Below, one piece after another: positions 1-12,714 of a DNA stretch of 58,858 bases. The notes below the pieces were generated by a model. It was not told where the DNA came from, made no database searches, and saw only the letters and a list, made by a program, of their open reading frames with translations. The position numbers and the translations under genes are program-made. The stretch lies in the NCBI GenBank assembly GCA_000969725.1, contig JXSR01S063768.1; one strand, given 5' to 3'. Origin of the DNA: Ophiothrix spiculata. Its lineage: Eukaryota; Echinodermata; Ophiuroidea; Amphilepidida; Ophiotrichidae. The first letter of the stretch is position 1. Each line of letters opens with the position of its first letter.

Positions 1-218
1 ATGAGAAATTCAAAAGTAAGTTATTATAAAAGCCCTAAAACCTAGATCTCTGTCAGAGCCAATTTATTCTGGCTTTGTTAAAAAAAAAACTCTCAAAGTC
101 ATTGTACATTCCTTGCTCAATTATTTATAAATTTAATCTTACTCCAATTTACTTATCTATCATTTCAGACTAACTAGTTCTCATGACTACTTCAAAATCC
201 TTTTCCTCCTACTGAAGT
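1..218. other. Left flank of the tandem array, nothing recognised
   Basis: AT-rich sequence with no open frame of note. It does not match the DNA that precedes the same point in unit 2 (around 18,540) or unit 3 (around 37,340), where a minisatellite lies. Homology with those units begins near 219, so this may be single-copy flank to the left of the array. The stretch is short and could also be diverged unit sequence. Confidence 0.4.
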
Positions 219-700
219 TCTGTTTCTACTGCTATCCGTCTTCTATACAAAGTGAATTATTTAGTGATGTGCATCTGAAGACTATCCTCAAATCTCTCTT
301 CCATATAATGAAGCAATCAGTATTCAATACCAATTACAGCTTGGTAATTCACTCCAACTATTCATGACATTATGTGATCTTATATTCCTTCTAACCTATT
401 TTCCCTATCCTGCCTCTTTTATTGTTAATCTGCACATGTAAATTTCACATTTCGTTGCAATAATCACCCATTATCCTATTAGCCTATAACTCAAGGCTAG
501 CCAATGTTACCTTGATACTTATCAATATTCTCCACCCAGCAAAACCTACCTTGCATCCATACTGCAAAACAGTCACTACACAACATTGCTGTTTATCTCA
601 TTTAGTGAGTAACAAAATTATCTTGTGTCTCCGATTATATTTTAGTCATGGTTTGTTTTATGTGATTTTCAGTATTTCTCCTGGTATATTTATACCCAAG
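219..700. repeat. Sub-repeat of about 430-460 bp, single copy in unit 1
   Basis: The block beginning near the words TACAAAGTGAATTATTTAG (about 244) and running past the text near 690 occurs once here. It occurs twice in tandem in unit 2 (about 18,580-18,960 and 18,992-19,350) and twice in unit 3 (about 37,378-37,820 and 37,838-38,290). The unit 1 copy resembles the second member in the other units. No coding signal. Confidence 0.6.
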
Positions 701-1197
701 TGCAATATTGTGTCTAATAATATGTTTGTGTTGGCTGGAACTATTAGGTGCTGCCTTACACAGAGTTTCACAGAACACCTTGAATGAATAATATAAATCT
801 TGTAGTAAATACAACTTTTGTTCACGCTGTAGTAGTGTTACATTTCAGTTTTTCACTTGATCACAGATAGATAGATACATATATTGAAACAACAAATATT
901 CTATCTTTTTACATAGCTCACTATAATTTTCCATTATTTTGTTATTTTCACTTTGAGAGTGTTTTTTAAAGATTGTAAACAAATATTTTCCAATTAAGAT
1001 TATCTTCCTCGTCAGCAAATCGTCTTCTCAAGAATGCCTTACAGTAATGCTCACTTTCAAATTTACGACTAGAATTAACCAAGCTAGCTCATAAATTATC
1101 CCTCCTGCAGTACAAATATTCAGTTCCTCCTTATTGTATTCAGTGCAGTTAATGAAACCAATTAAAAGATAATTCAGCCAGGCCTTGTGTTTCATTT

Positions 1198-1211
1198 CTT
1201 GACTGTTTATA
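1198..1211. repeat. Target-site duplication, left (14 bp)
   Basis: CTTGACTGTTTATA is repeated exactly at 1,942-1,955 and brackets a 730-bp insertion. In units 2 and 3 the same site (near 19,675 and 38,868) reads through without the insertion. Confidence 0.85.
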
Positions 1212-1941
1212 CACTTTTTTTAAAACTTTTATTAGGGTTTTACGACACATTAACACTTCTGTGTTATTTAGTGTCAAAACAGGTTTTTTTCATAAAATTT
1301 CAATAACACAAAAATTATTTTTAACATCTTCACTTGTATTTAAGTCCTTCCGATGTCTGTTCTTTTATCGTGAGTTATTTGAACAGTAGAATTTTCAATA
1401 ATTGTTCTTTCAATAACAGTCACTACAGATATGTACCAAGTCTATACAGTCTATAAGATTGTTTCAAACATCTTCATCAATATTAATCAATTAGTCTCTA
1501 CAGATACAGTCGATTAAGAATACTTCAAACATCTTAATCAGTATCAGTCGATCCAACAATGATGCCATCAACAACTGTACATTCAATATTAGCTTCGACA
1601 CTCCAACGTCTGTTCCTTTATCTCGAGTTCTTTCAACAATAGATACAACAATATTCCTTCTCTCAACAAATGTCTCTACAGATATGTGCACAGTCCAAAC
1701 AGTCGACAAGAATGTTTCGTTAGCATTAGTCATTACAACAACAATGATATCCATATAAGAACTTTCGATATTATCTTCGGCCACATCGTTCAACAGTAGA
1801 AATTGATCTATACATTAAAAGTCACTTTAAAACTATATACAACCAACATTGTTTTCAACAACATTGGTCCCCTTTTAGTCGCCTCTTACGACATGCTGGG
1901 GATACATCGGGCCTATTCTACAACCCCGGACCCGCACAGGG
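1212..1941 (-). mobile_element. Retroposon-like insertion of 730 bp, SINE-type head
   Basis: The insertion is bounded by 14-bp direct repeats and absent from the homologous site in units 2 and 3. Read on the minus strand, it begins with a GC-rich head (1,941 down to about 1,869) that includes the words GTCGTAAGAGGCGACTAAAA and TAGAATAGGCCC. It ends in a short A-rich tail (around 1,212-1,225). I recall this head from dispersed repeats in invertebrate genomes but cannot verify that here. The middle holds two diverged copies of a block of about 250 bp (around 1,350 and 1,600) and a 100-codon minus-strand frame (1,491-1,793) that I do not recognise. Long direct repeats plus an A-rich end fit target-primed reverse transcription using LINE machinery in trans. 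Confidence 0.7.
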
Positions 1942-2847
1942 CTTGACTGTTTATAGAGGTCCTGCATGTGACGTAGAATCCTGTGAATATGGCGGGTTGT
2001 TCAAATGCATTCAATAGAAGTGTGACCATTACCACCCACTTCAGATTGTCCCATCCATAAAAATGCACCAATATCAGTAGGTTAATTACAACATCTTGTT
2101 GAATGGACTGCGGTACGCCATGTTTACGGGAAAGCTCATCAGTTCAAATCCTTTGTTTGGTATCAATCGATAAAAGCATGCAAGGCCTCTATAACTTTTG
2201 CTCATGAAATATTGTAGCAACTGAATAACTAGAGTATATCTTATGCTACACAATAAAACAGGTGTAATTTTAATGTGTTATTTCTTTGCTTGTATGGAAG
2301 TGTACTGTTTTGGTTTGATTACTCATGGAACTTTAATCCATCCCTACTCCATCTAAGGCTACGGTCTCAATTCTTCATACAAACGGTTACAAACAGTGTT
2401 TTGAATATGATCTGATCATTTTGTAATAATTTTTTTTTTTTTTGCAAACTGCAGCGTGCTCTTCAACCCTTGTGTATTGGCTTTGTAATGTCAACACATG
2501 TAATCAAAATATGACGGCTTACATGTAATAAAACTGTATACTGCAGAGCAAGCTCATCATTAACTTTCTTCTAAATATTACCCTAGTCAATAATTCATAT
2601 CATCAGAGTTGAGCATACCAAAGCAAGTCTCAGTCAAAATAACCACTAAGAATGCCTGAATCTTTAGTGCTAACAATGTATCATAGTACTAAGGCTCAAA
2701 ATATAGTCTAGGCAAACAACTTTAGGTGTAATTAACAAGTTCATATTTAACAGTATCAAGTAACAATATACTCAACTGAATGTAACAAATTTCAACACAG
2801 CTTTCTATAGAGATTCACTCCTTGTCTTGATCATTAAGTAAGCAATA

Positions 2848-3292
2848 TGTGACCTGTCATATCGAAAGGTACCTTAATACCGGCATAGTAAATTACGAGA
2901 TACAGGCCATTGAAGCTGAGCATAGTCAAAAATCACGTCCAAGGTCGAATTTCTAATTTCATCAGAAACGTTATCTTTGAAGTGTATTCTATCATATTAA
3001 TCAGGTTCCAACATCCAAAACATAAGACAACTGTTTTAAAAACCGAGATAAAAATCCTTTCTCCATTCACATTTAACCAGTACAGAAACTTTAAACTTTA
3101 TTTTCTCAGAACTTTAGTTTTCGGAATCAGCCCGATACCTTTTACCAATTTGGATGTAACTTTGTAATCGAACATCCAATAACCAAAAGCAAGGTGTCAT
3201 TTTAAAGCTTGAAATATAATCTTTCAGATGAGACCAAAAAATCAATTTTAATTTTGCCGACCTTAAGGTACCTTTCGATATGACGGGTCACA
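2848..3292. mobile_element. MITE with about 30-bp terminal inverted repeats, TA target
   Basis: The ends are near-perfect inverted repeats. The left reads TGTGACCTGTCATATCGAAA and continues into GGTACCTTAA; the right end is its reverse complement with one mismatch (3,263-3,292). TA flanks both sides, and the flanking bases extend the symmetry slightly. At about 445 bp, with no transposase-like frame, it is non-autonomous. TA target choice suggests Tc1/mariner, but the end sequence is not one I can place. The open frame at 2,910-3,167 inside it has no recognisable domain. Confidence 0.75.
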
Positions 3293-3295
3293 TAT

Positions 3296-5582
3296 GTGGG
3301 CTTATACATTGATAATAATTATCATAATATTTTATACACTCTCCTCAGAGGTTCTGCAGGATATAGGGCCTACATCAGATTCCAATCTTTTATTGACAAC
3401 TCCATAAAACACAAAGCTTACAAATGTAATTTGAAAGAAGTGTTCTCTAAAAATTGGAAATAATCTTTCATGTTCATGTAGTAGTTATCGGAGTATAGTC
3501 CATCATCAAATTACTACTAAACAGCCATTTTGACATTGCACGCATGGATTTCATCTCAATGGTGAATATTGTTCACAGCTTTTGTTTCATATACATTGAC
3601 AGCTTACGGTTATATATAACTTTATAAAACAATTGAATGTGATGATTTTGTGTGAAATATTCATGGAGAAATGTCTATTACTATCTAAACTGTCTCATCA
3701 ATTCCAAGGTTGTCTACTGATACACGCACCAGAAGATGAAACAGATGCTGGAATAAGTTACATATGAATGTAAGCAAATTATACAATCTTAACGAAAGTC
3801 GTACAAGTTCGGATACATTATAAAGTGTCTTACATTTAAATGATAAAGAATAGATTATGAGAAGTAATAAGTTAAATTGAAAGATTCTATGAGATTAACT
3901 TAAAAGGCTATGCTATATTGGAGAAAATTGGAGAAAATTAGAAAGCTGAAAATGAATTAATATTTTCTGGTCTTTATGTTTTTTTTAAATGATCTTATAC
4001 TTAAGTTGTCAAAAATATAATCTGCCATAAAGAATAGTTCAAATTAATGCCTGAAACCTACTGAAGATAATAACAATCAAAATGCTATGTTAAACGTGAA
4101 TATTACCAAAAAATTAAGTGACACTGAATCTTGTCAAACATGGATGATAGACGATCATCTTGCACTTATTCATAATTTATTTTAGATAACATTTATTAAT
4201 ATTTTATCAGTTCAATATGGTTCTTCACAGATCTGATATCCTATGTGACATACCCACGTATACATTTTGCAACTTCAGTCATTGTACCACTGAGTTAGCC
4301 TGCTTTGATATTCCTAGCACATTGCAATAAGAATAACCAGTCATTCTCATGTTTGCTGTGTCAGTAATGTATATTTGTATGGAAACTATTCATGACAGAT
4401 TGTGTCACAACATATAGCAGGTTGAAAGGCTAAATCACAAAACATGATGTGAAATGATGATATGGGAGGTTAGCAAAGGGGGAAAATGTGCGAAAGGAAA
4501 TAATTTATACAAATAATTGGGTAGAAAGCACTATGTCCTACAAACTGTTGACACCATAGAGTTCGCTTTACTATTACAATAAGTATATCATCTTACGATT
4601 AATGTTATTAATTTAACTGCTGTCCATGGTATCGCAAATCTACATTTTGATCTGTGATTTGTTATCAGCTGTAGATAGCAAAAGATCTTTATTTTTTGTA
4701 GGTAGATAGCATAAGTCAAATATCAAAACGGCAACTAATATATGCTATCATTACTAGATAGCAAATATACTCAAAAACTTGGTAAAATGTAACTACATAA
4801 ACGATCGGTTTTTAAAACAAAATGATTGCTGCACTTCCTATAGCTTTCAAAACAATATGTTTACTCAACAACTTGTATTCTTTTTGAAATACCCAATGCC
4901 TTTTTCCTGGATTCTTTATTTAACAGTCTATCCTGACTTTCAAAGCAGCTGCATAAGTTTATATCAACTGGGATAAATATGCCATGCATACAGGAGTAGA
5001 ATAGTAACAAATTAGTATCGCATGTCAGGTTTAAGGCAGATTTAACACACTATCTGATCACTGGGGACTGAGGAACAGTACAATAATGGGCTACAATGAT
5101 TTAAAGATATACTCATACATCACATGAAACTTGGTTATATGTAAAAGTTTCATCCCAAATCTGTGCGCTTGTCTGTGTCATATGCTTATTTGGATGTGCA
5201 GCAGGTATAAACATCTCTCTCATTCATTCAGTTCAAAGATTACAGCATGTTATTTGTATCTCCACCAACAAAAACCATACACTAACCCAAGGGCATCCCT
5301 GGGTAATGCATAATATAAATACATTTTGAATATTTGAGACCTGTGACAATTGTAACATGGGACACATTGCAAAAATTCTGCTAATACATATGTGAACTAC
5401 CACATCATGATACAATATATTAACAAATAACAGAGATTAGAAATTATGAAAATGGATATTTTATCACACTTAAAGACACTGAACTGATAATTGACAACTT
5501 TCAATAATAAAATGATCTTTGAAATGATTATAAAGATCTTGATCTTGAAAATGGCTTGTGAACCTTTATAAGGCTTATAAGC
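3296..5582. other. Unit 1 non-coding stretch
   Basis: Diverged counterpart of 20,260-23,800 in unit 2 and 40,000-42,600 in unit 3. Recognisable shared words include GAAATATTCATGGAGAAATG (about 3,655) and TGACACAATCTGTCATGAAT, which is present here as its reverse complement near 4,390. Frames such as 4,779-4,976 are short and not shared. I see no gene, RNA or element. Confidence 0.5.
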
Positions 5583-5586
5583 TTAA

Positions 5587-5911
5587 AGGAGCTTGGTCCG
5601 ATTTTTCATAATTGAGTTTGTAATGTCATATGAAAGATGGCCACTCAAAAGATTGAAGTTTCAAATTTCAGCTCAATCGGTCTAACCGTTTTGATTTTAT
5701 GGGCAATTTTGTATTTCAGAACCGTCTATACGTTACTGTGCAAAATTAATTATGGTTACCATAATTACAAACATTTTCATGTATATCTTCAAAACGAAAT
5801 GTAATTCAGCCGTGAAATTTCACATGGATTATGAGAAAAATATGAGCAACATTTTGGTACCAAAATCTCAAAAAGTTTAAAAAAAACTTGAAGCAATCGG
5901 ACCATGCTCCA
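5587..5911. mobile_element. TTAA-flanked MITE (Kolobok- or piggyBac-like target), 325 bp
   Basis: Inverted ends AGGAGCTTGGTCCGATT and AATCGGACCATGCTCCA are flanked by TTAA at 5,583-5,586 and 5,912-5,915. The empty site is seen in unit 2 (about 23,800) and unit 3 (about 42,590), where AGCTTAACTGAAAAC or a close variant is continuous. Too short to code for a transposase. TTAA targets are typical of piggyBac and Kolobok. The ends do not start with the CCC run common in piggyBac, so Kolobok-like is my preference. A second, diverged member lies at 28,388-28,725. Confidence 0.85.
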
Positions 5912-5915
5912 TTAA

Positions 5916-8551
5916 CTGAAAACTAACTACTGATTTTTACACTATGACTGGTTGTCCCTGATAGCATTGTGATTAGTTAATGGAAGGTCATGCCTTCTGT
6001 TCTTAAAAAGATTTTTTCTCTCTGCTACCTTAAGGAAAACATCAGCCTCTGATTATTCCATGTTTATTCTCCTTTTGTCTCAGCCAGAGTTTGTAATGAT
6101 TTGCTGCTGTTTTAATGTGTTATGTTTGCAAACCATAGCGAGATAAGCTCACACAATTATCAGCTATATTAAGTGAAGATTGTTGGATTAAGTGTTATTT
6201 TAGAATTCAGGCCAGACTTACATGCAGATGAGTGCTTTATAATGATGCTAGTTTTGTTTTAATTGTACGATTTCCTATAAGTGATCTAAATGTGAGGCAT
6301 ACAGTAAACTGCATGCCCTTCTATTTGATAGAAAGTGTTGGTCTGAAAGTCGGTGCCTTTGTAGGTAAATTATCTGACAAGCATCAATTCTTATGCTTGC
6401 ATAATCAGCAAACCTTTATAAACATATTATCAAAGATGCAAATATAGTATGGTCATTGAATAATTATACACATGCAAACAGAATTTTACATTTATTCAAA
6501 ATCTTTACTTGAGTTAACTTCCCTCCGTGTACCAACAGACACAGCAACAGTAAATATTCAACCATTGTTGAACACATTGCACTCTGATAAAAGCATCAAG
6601 CAAGGTATCTTATGACAGAACCAAGGTAACATCTCGTCTGCATAGCTAGGAGGTAACGGCTCAAGCCTGTCATCGACCCATTCCTCAAATACAATGTGTA
6701 GACAGTGGTCTTAGAAACACACTGACAAATATGACGTTTTCCTGTTATAGCGGCACAATGTATATCTATACCATAGATTTCAATGTCTAATAGTATTGAC
6801 TAAAAACTTGAATGTGTTTTGACTGATCAGCATGCAGCAAGCCATTGACCTCACTCACATTTCTACTTCTCTGCTCCTTTATCATAGGATTTATATTTCT
6901 TTAACAAAAAATCATAGCAGCAATTGTCAAAACATTGGCACAAGGTTTTTGCTTGCTTCCAATATGAAGTGAAGTTCACCTCAATCCAGACCTCAATAAC
7001 ACATAAGAAAAAAGACTTTCCTGCTAGGGTAGATGAATAAAAAGAACTACATTATTTTTTATGTTCTATTTTGAATAATGCAAGGTGAACGAAATATTGC
7101 TTAACACAGATATCCACTATGACTTGAAAATTTCAATTTTAGGAAAGACCTTTCTGAACAAGTATGTCAGAAATGCCATTGTAGTAAACTATGATCCTGC
7201 AACTGCTGTTGAAGTTCCATCCTATTTTAAAACAATACCCTGATTGTTTCACTCACACATTAGCTTAAAATGTTCTTGTTATGTAAAAATGAACATCAAT
7301 GTTTCAATTTTAATCTAGAATTACCACAAAATATAAGCATACTTGATCAGAATTTGCCATTTTGTAAGGTTCTTATTTTTTAGAGTAAATACAAACGTTA
7401 ATAAAACATATAACTTTGCAAAAGATCAAACTAATCTATAATAATCTTGATAAATCGAAACATGACATTTTAAATAAAATCCTTTCTTCTCACTAATGTT
7501 CTAGACAAAGCCTATAATCACTGTCCTAACGTCTGAGGATCTCTGTAATCTACATCTCATCCCAACTTTAACATTTCAAATCACTATTTTTGCTCCAAGC
7601 TTATAAGATCTAGGCTGCTATTTTTTCTTTAACTGACATGTTAAACAGTTATCTCGGCCAGTAACCTAGCTAATGCTTCAATTATGCCATAATTGAGGTG
7701 TTTAAATGGGTTATTTCATCTAGCGTTATATGTCATTTATTTTCGAGGTTTTGATTTATCAAAAGTATTTTTACTCAACATTTAGATTTACTACCAACAC
7801 CATTTGACACATTTCTGCTAGAAATAATGGTACGTCTAAATATTGCACCCAGTACTAAATGACATATTTCAGCTCAAAATATACTATATTTTTTGATCCC
7901 TAAGATCAGACCTTGTATATTTACCTAAATACAAAAGATACTTATTTACTCAATGGCTTACAAATTAGAAAAAAATCTCATCATTTTACCAAACTCCTCT
8001 TTAAATGCATATATGTCTGAAGCCCATATCACTATTTATAGCAGACCAGATCATTTCTCCTAAAGTTCAAATCAATAATATACATATAAATCTGTCCATA
8101 TTGGCATATTCTCTCTTTTAATGTAAATATATAAGAAGCTCACATAAACTCTCATCTTACCATTTGCTTAACGAAAATCGATGACAATGATAGTGCACAT
8201 TTTCTCATGCACTATGGAAATGGAAAAGGACAAAGTTGATCAATTTTGCCTTGTTTCTGATCTATAAACCATCATGACTTATTTAAGCCAGATACATCAT
8301 TTTGCACATTTCTTTGAGCAGTACAGTTTCCACAATTTAATGCAAAACTAGTTTACACAATTTAACTAGCTATGCTATACCAAGTGATATGTATTTATTT
8401 CATTTATTCATTCAAAATCTTGAAATCTCCCAGAATAATAGGTTAAATATTAATAATTCAACTAGTTCATGAAAAAACACATCAAATTTTGCAAAACACA
8501 AAACATGTAAATTACATGCTTAAAACATTTTGATCCTAAAATTAACTGTCT
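5916..8551. other. Unit 1 non-coding stretch with one conserved block
   Basis: Matches 23,810-26,550 in unit 2 and, as far as about 6,960, both members of the 2.5-kb duplication in unit 3. The block around 6,580-6,780 is unusually well kept in all units and is described separately. The rest is AT-rich with only short frames. No element or RNA recognised. Confidence 0.5.
6558..6710 (-). other. Conserved block with open frame, possible exon relic
   Basis: The minus-strand frame contains FEEWVDDRLEPLPPSYADEM followed by LPWFCHKIPC. An AG (CTAAG) just upstream could serve as a splice acceptor. Unit 2 (24,431-24,583) keeps the frame with a 6-bp in-frame difference and CEEWVDDMLEPLPPC. Both unit 3 copies have a stop (GAGTAG) in it. 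The substitutions I compared among copies mostly change the amino acid, and I found no shared GT donor. This is therefore either a decayed exon or DNA conserved for another reason. No family recognised. Confidence 0.2.
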
Positions 8552-8928
8552 TACACTAATAAAATAATGTACAAGAGACATATATCACACAAATAACTGC
8601 CCCTAAGAAGACATGCCAACTCTGGGAGGAATGATAATCATTCTTACCTCACTTTCCTGCGAGGTTCAAGAAGTTCAAACTTGTCAGTTCTTATCGAGAT
8701 ACTTTTACGCGATGATGTGATGAACACTGGTATATCTTAATACACTAATAAAAGAATGTGCGAGAGAGATATATCACATAAATAACTGCCCCTAAGAAGA
8801 CATATACCAACTTTGGGAGGAATGATAATAATTTCTTACATCACTTTCCTGTGAGGTTCAAGAAGTTCAAACATGTCAGTTTAGTTCTTATATTGAGATA
8901 CTTATATGTGATGATGTGATGAACACTG
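8552..8928. repeat. Local tandem duplication, period 189 bp
   Basis: Two adjacent copies start at ACACTAATAAAA (8,553 and 8,742) and run through the words GAGGTTCAAGAAGTTCAAAC to GATGATGTGATGAACACTG. Units 2 (about 26,560-26,740) and 3 (about 47,500-47,620) carry one copy, so the duplication is private to unit 1. On the minus strand each copy ends with a plausible donor (GTAAGA) after a run that is open in one frame (FELLEPRRK). Confidence 0.8.
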
Positions 8929-9940
8929 AGTGTTAAGTTAGCAAGACAGCCATACCTGGGATACATCTTGCTATTATTGAGTAGATATGTCACTACCAAA
9001 TATTGATTGTCTACCTTTATGCGATGTACATAAAAGATTTCTTTAAGAGTTCTAATATCTTTTGGTGTGAGGGGTACCCTAAACACAATAATACGGCACA
9101 CTATTTCATTGTATGTAATACTTTGTTTGCATATTTTTTAAAAGGAAGATCGTTACCAGAGAATGATCCTAGATCTGAGATATTAAAACTACATGGAGTC
9201 AAATATTGACAAGCTGACTCTTGTAACATGTACATGTTCTGCTTTTAATGCCTTGATATGCATTCAACATAGGAAAAAAAGAATCACTGTTTGATCTGAT
9301 TTGAAACTGAACAGTAAACAGAATTAGTTCTGTATTTCATCAAAATTGTTTCAGACAATCAATTCAATGTCTACATTCAATCTACTTCTAAAGACAATCT
9401 TGCATTGGCTTTGAAAGACATATTTCATCATATCAGAAATAACATCACTGAAAACACTCTCATTGAAAACACAAGATTTTAATAACAAATTATCTAAACA
9501 CTTCAAGCTCAAAAGATCCATAAATACTCTACTTATTTGTGAAATATTCTCTTACAATGCATAAACAAAGTGCTTTACAATATCAGCTAATAAGAGTCTA
9601 TATTTTTAGCACACAAGAAGTCAAAATTAAAAGATCTACAATTTATTCAAACAGACATCAGCAAATCATCAGAATTAAATTCTCAGAAAACTACTTCATT
9701 TCAAATGACCTTGAAGTTAAGAAATAGAGGAACATTTTTGTTTGTGGGTACTTATTTTGTTTCACTTTTTGTTGAGAGTTTCTACAAGAAGAAGAAAATA
9801 AAGAGCTTATATTACAACGGTCAGCTAAAGACAGTTATTATGAGTATTAAATTGGAAAGACATTTTGATAAATTCAGTTATACACACAGATGCATTTCAT
9901 CATTTTTTTTAGTTGAGCTATTATAAAAATGACTAATTTG
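8929..9940. other. Unit 1 non-coding stretch, very similar to unit 2
   Basis: Aligns to 26,740-27,980 with roughly 97 percent identity over 9,300-9,750, including a run of about 95 identical bases near 9,630-9,725. Unit 3 (48,590-49,160) is much more diverged. Unit 2 has about 250 bp (27,045-27,295) that are missing here. Frames are short and differ between copies, so no gene is called. Confidence 0.5.
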
Positions 9941-10090
9941 CTACAGGAAACAAGAATTTCTTTTCTTCAACTTGGCCTTGGCATACGTGATTAAATTCCA
10001 ATCCAATATCTGCCTTGGTATGACTTTGCCAGGTATTCGTCGATTTGCTGCATACTCGAAAGCACTAAGATTAACTTGTGATCCTCCATA
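9941..10090 (-). other. Candidate exon or exon relic, unit 1
   Basis: The minus-strand frame of 49 codons starts right after a good acceptor (AATTGCAG) and reads YGGSQVNLSAFEYAANRR onwards, with KAKLKKRN near the end and a stop at 9,941-9,943. The same frame is open in unit 2 (27,981-28,130) and unit 3 (49,164-49,343), where the C-terminus differs. The changes I compared between copies are mostly non-synonymous (for example F to C, Y to R, P to A), as expected for neutral DNA. The plus strand is also open over most of it. Product unknown; it could be the last exon of a duplicated gene or a chance frame. Confidence 0.25.
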
Positions 10091-12602
10091 CTGCAATTTC
10101 ACATAATTACATGGATTGAGAAGCAGTAATATAGAATAGCAATCTATCTAATGAGATTTTACCCATAACACAGCTTATCATAAGTGCTGTAGTCAGACAT
10201 ATGTATCAGGAACATGTTTTTGTTTAAAATACATAAAAATGAATGCTTATTTTTCTCAACAATTGTGAAAGCAATTATTTACATGTGGTGAAATCACAAC
10301 TGCCTTCAAAGCTATATTTAAAACTGTTAAAACAAGTAGTAAACAACTAAGTATACATGTTTTGTATAATTGTTATTGACTTACTAAACAAGAAACCTAT
10401 TACAACATACTAAAAATATGAATTATGATAGGTAATTAGGATTTTGTGATTTGATTTTTAGCTCAACATGTTAAGCATTAGAGCTGGTTTATATTATCAT
10501 AGAAATGTTTGAATTTTCAATCAACAGAAAATGTAGCCACCTTGGTAAATAAATAAACAAACTGTATTGCCTTTGGGAAATGTTTCTTTGGAAAGGATGT
10601 TAGATAGCCACAGATTCACAAGCTTAAAATATCAAAAGCTATACAAATGTGTAGCATTTTTAAAACATTTCAATGTCACTTCAAATTGCATTAGTTTGCT
10701 GTTGAAATACTGTTAACCCTTGATGTATATTATTTATTGGTATTTTTAATTTTAGAGTATAATTTTCACTCCAATTTCAATATGATTCCATTTCTGTTTC
10801 GATTCCAAACCATTTGTAATATCCACAGTATTTCATTAAGGTGTATGCTGTATAGATCCACTACCAAGGGATCTCTTCCATATGCCATATCTAGGTAAGA
10901 AAAACAAATGTCCAAATTCATTCATATGAAACCCAGATCTTCATTCACCAATATATTTTCATCTACACAATGCCAAGCATACTATGCGAGTTCATGTACT
11001 GGTAACTCATCTCAAGATTGCTTGCGAGCTATTTTTCTTTGCACAAATGAGAATGCCATCTCCCAAAACAAACACTGTTGAAAGCGGTAATTTTCCATAT
11101 TGAAATATTTGCCGAGAGCTAATTCCACTCTCTAACCAGATTATTTCAACATTACAGAGGAGATATCGTGTGTATACCACCTTTACTTAGATTTTATCTG
11201 TCTGGTGACACTTGGTGGAAATATCTGTACTTTTATATACTAGTAAGGCTGGGCTACATTAATGAAGATGAGTGTAAACAAGATGTAATCTGCCATATTG
11301 CTATATGTCACTGACCTCTTCTTGCCTTATCATTGTCAAATAGTATCCTCCTTATCTTACCAAATCATTCTTCAAAATATTTGGCAATTATATAAGTAGT
11401 TACATCAATTATCTTCAATAAACTTATATCAATTGGTGCACAGCTTTCTTTGAATTATCTAAAACAAGTAATAAACAAAAATAAAAACATCAAACAAACC
11501 AATTTAAAGACATTTTCAAATGCAAGATACTGCAATTTTCAAATGAAGCTAGAACCAAATTTTAATGACATGTTTTGTAGAATGATAAGGATATTTTCTT
11601 CACCTTTCAACATATTTTGTTTCACAAGACAATAGACAGAATATGGAATACTTTCGATATAAAAAATTGCATACTATAGTAAGGAGAATTTGTATTTATG
11701 GCATGTTTGTTTTCAAGTATTACCAACCCTACAAATACCTAGACTGAGGGAATGAAAATGAAACATATGTTCACTTTAAGATACTGCTCACTACACATAT
11801 ATCTTATCAAATAAAATTCAGCCTTGAAGCAAGCAGCACCAGAAATATCAATGTTGGGACACATGATTTTAATTATAGTACTTAAGACACAGAATATGGC
11901 TGTTTTGAATATTCATGAGTTTGATATGGAGCCAGATGTCTGCATAGGAAGCAGAATAAAATCATTAGACTCGGTCCTCATTTGCATTTCATACGGTAAA
12001 CATACTGCATCTTGGCTCCTTAGATATTGTCAGGAGAGAAAATGGATACTAAATTGTCATATGTTGAGACACTAGATTTCAAAACTGAAAGTAAGACTGT
12101 ACTTAACATGTTATAAGTCAGTAATTACTACTGTATCCAACAAATTTGTTTTATTAAACAGCAGGTCAACCACCATTTCGTATACAGAATAAGATATATG
12201 ACCATTAACAACAAAGTGCATAAATTGGTATAAATTTCTGGAACAAAGTAGGAATCCCGCTTTTATGATCACATACAATAACAATCAAACTTCTCTCTTA
12301 TGAGGCAATATTTATGATTCTTGTCACTGATGAGTATAAAGCAGGTTTAAGACAATCAGTCATAGATATTGCATAAGTTAAGTGCATATCTTGAACTTAG
12401 CATACTTTGAAACTCATGTGACCAATAAGACAAGTCAATAAATTTACATTACCCTGTCATTATAAAGATATGTGATGAACAATATGTACTAAAGTAGATG
12501 GTCACAAAATTATCTCTTTTATCAAGTTGCACACTTATATTATAATATCAAATCAGTTGCCCTTTTGCCATTTTAGAACCATCTTACCCGGGGTTACCCT
12601 AC
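10091..12602. other. Unit 1 non-coding stretch
   Basis: Collinear with 28,131-31,105 in unit 2 apart from the MITE there. The segment 10,970-11,190 is well kept in all three units and is open on both strands. Plus: a frame ending in NENAISQ or SPKTNTV before a possible donor. Minus: a frame with SSRQIFQYGKLPL. Unit 3 has stops in both. I do not call a gene. The frames at 11,450-11,635 and 11,824-12,075 are not shared over their length. Confidence 0.45.
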
Positions 12603-12714
12603 TCCAGGTCAACATCAGTATGCATAATTCCCCTCTCAAATCCCAAATGATCAGTCATTCTCTCTTGAGGATTTCTTAATACTCGGTATAAGTCCCTTAT
12701 TTGCCATCTTAGAA
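12603..12714 (-). other. Best candidate exon (112 nt), unit 1
   Basis: On the minus strand, an acceptor (TTGTTAG) precedes 112 nt with one continuous open frame, LRWQIRDLYRVLRNPQERMT then DHLGFERGIMHTDVDL, followed by a GT (GTAGGG). Units 2 (31,106-31,217) and 3 (56,150-56,261) keep exactly the same length, the open frame, the AG and the GT; the unit 3 donor is GTAAGG. Against a coding role, nearly all differences from unit 3 change the amino acid. I do not recognise the protein. It may be an exon of a duplicated gene under relaxed constraint. Confidence 0.35.

Noticed and set aside
10970-11110. Block open on the plus strand (ending in SPKTNTV before a GT) and on the minus strand (SSRQIFQYGKLPL)
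   Set aside because: Two incompatible readings exist, no consistent splice pair is present, and unit 3 has stops in both, so no gene is called.
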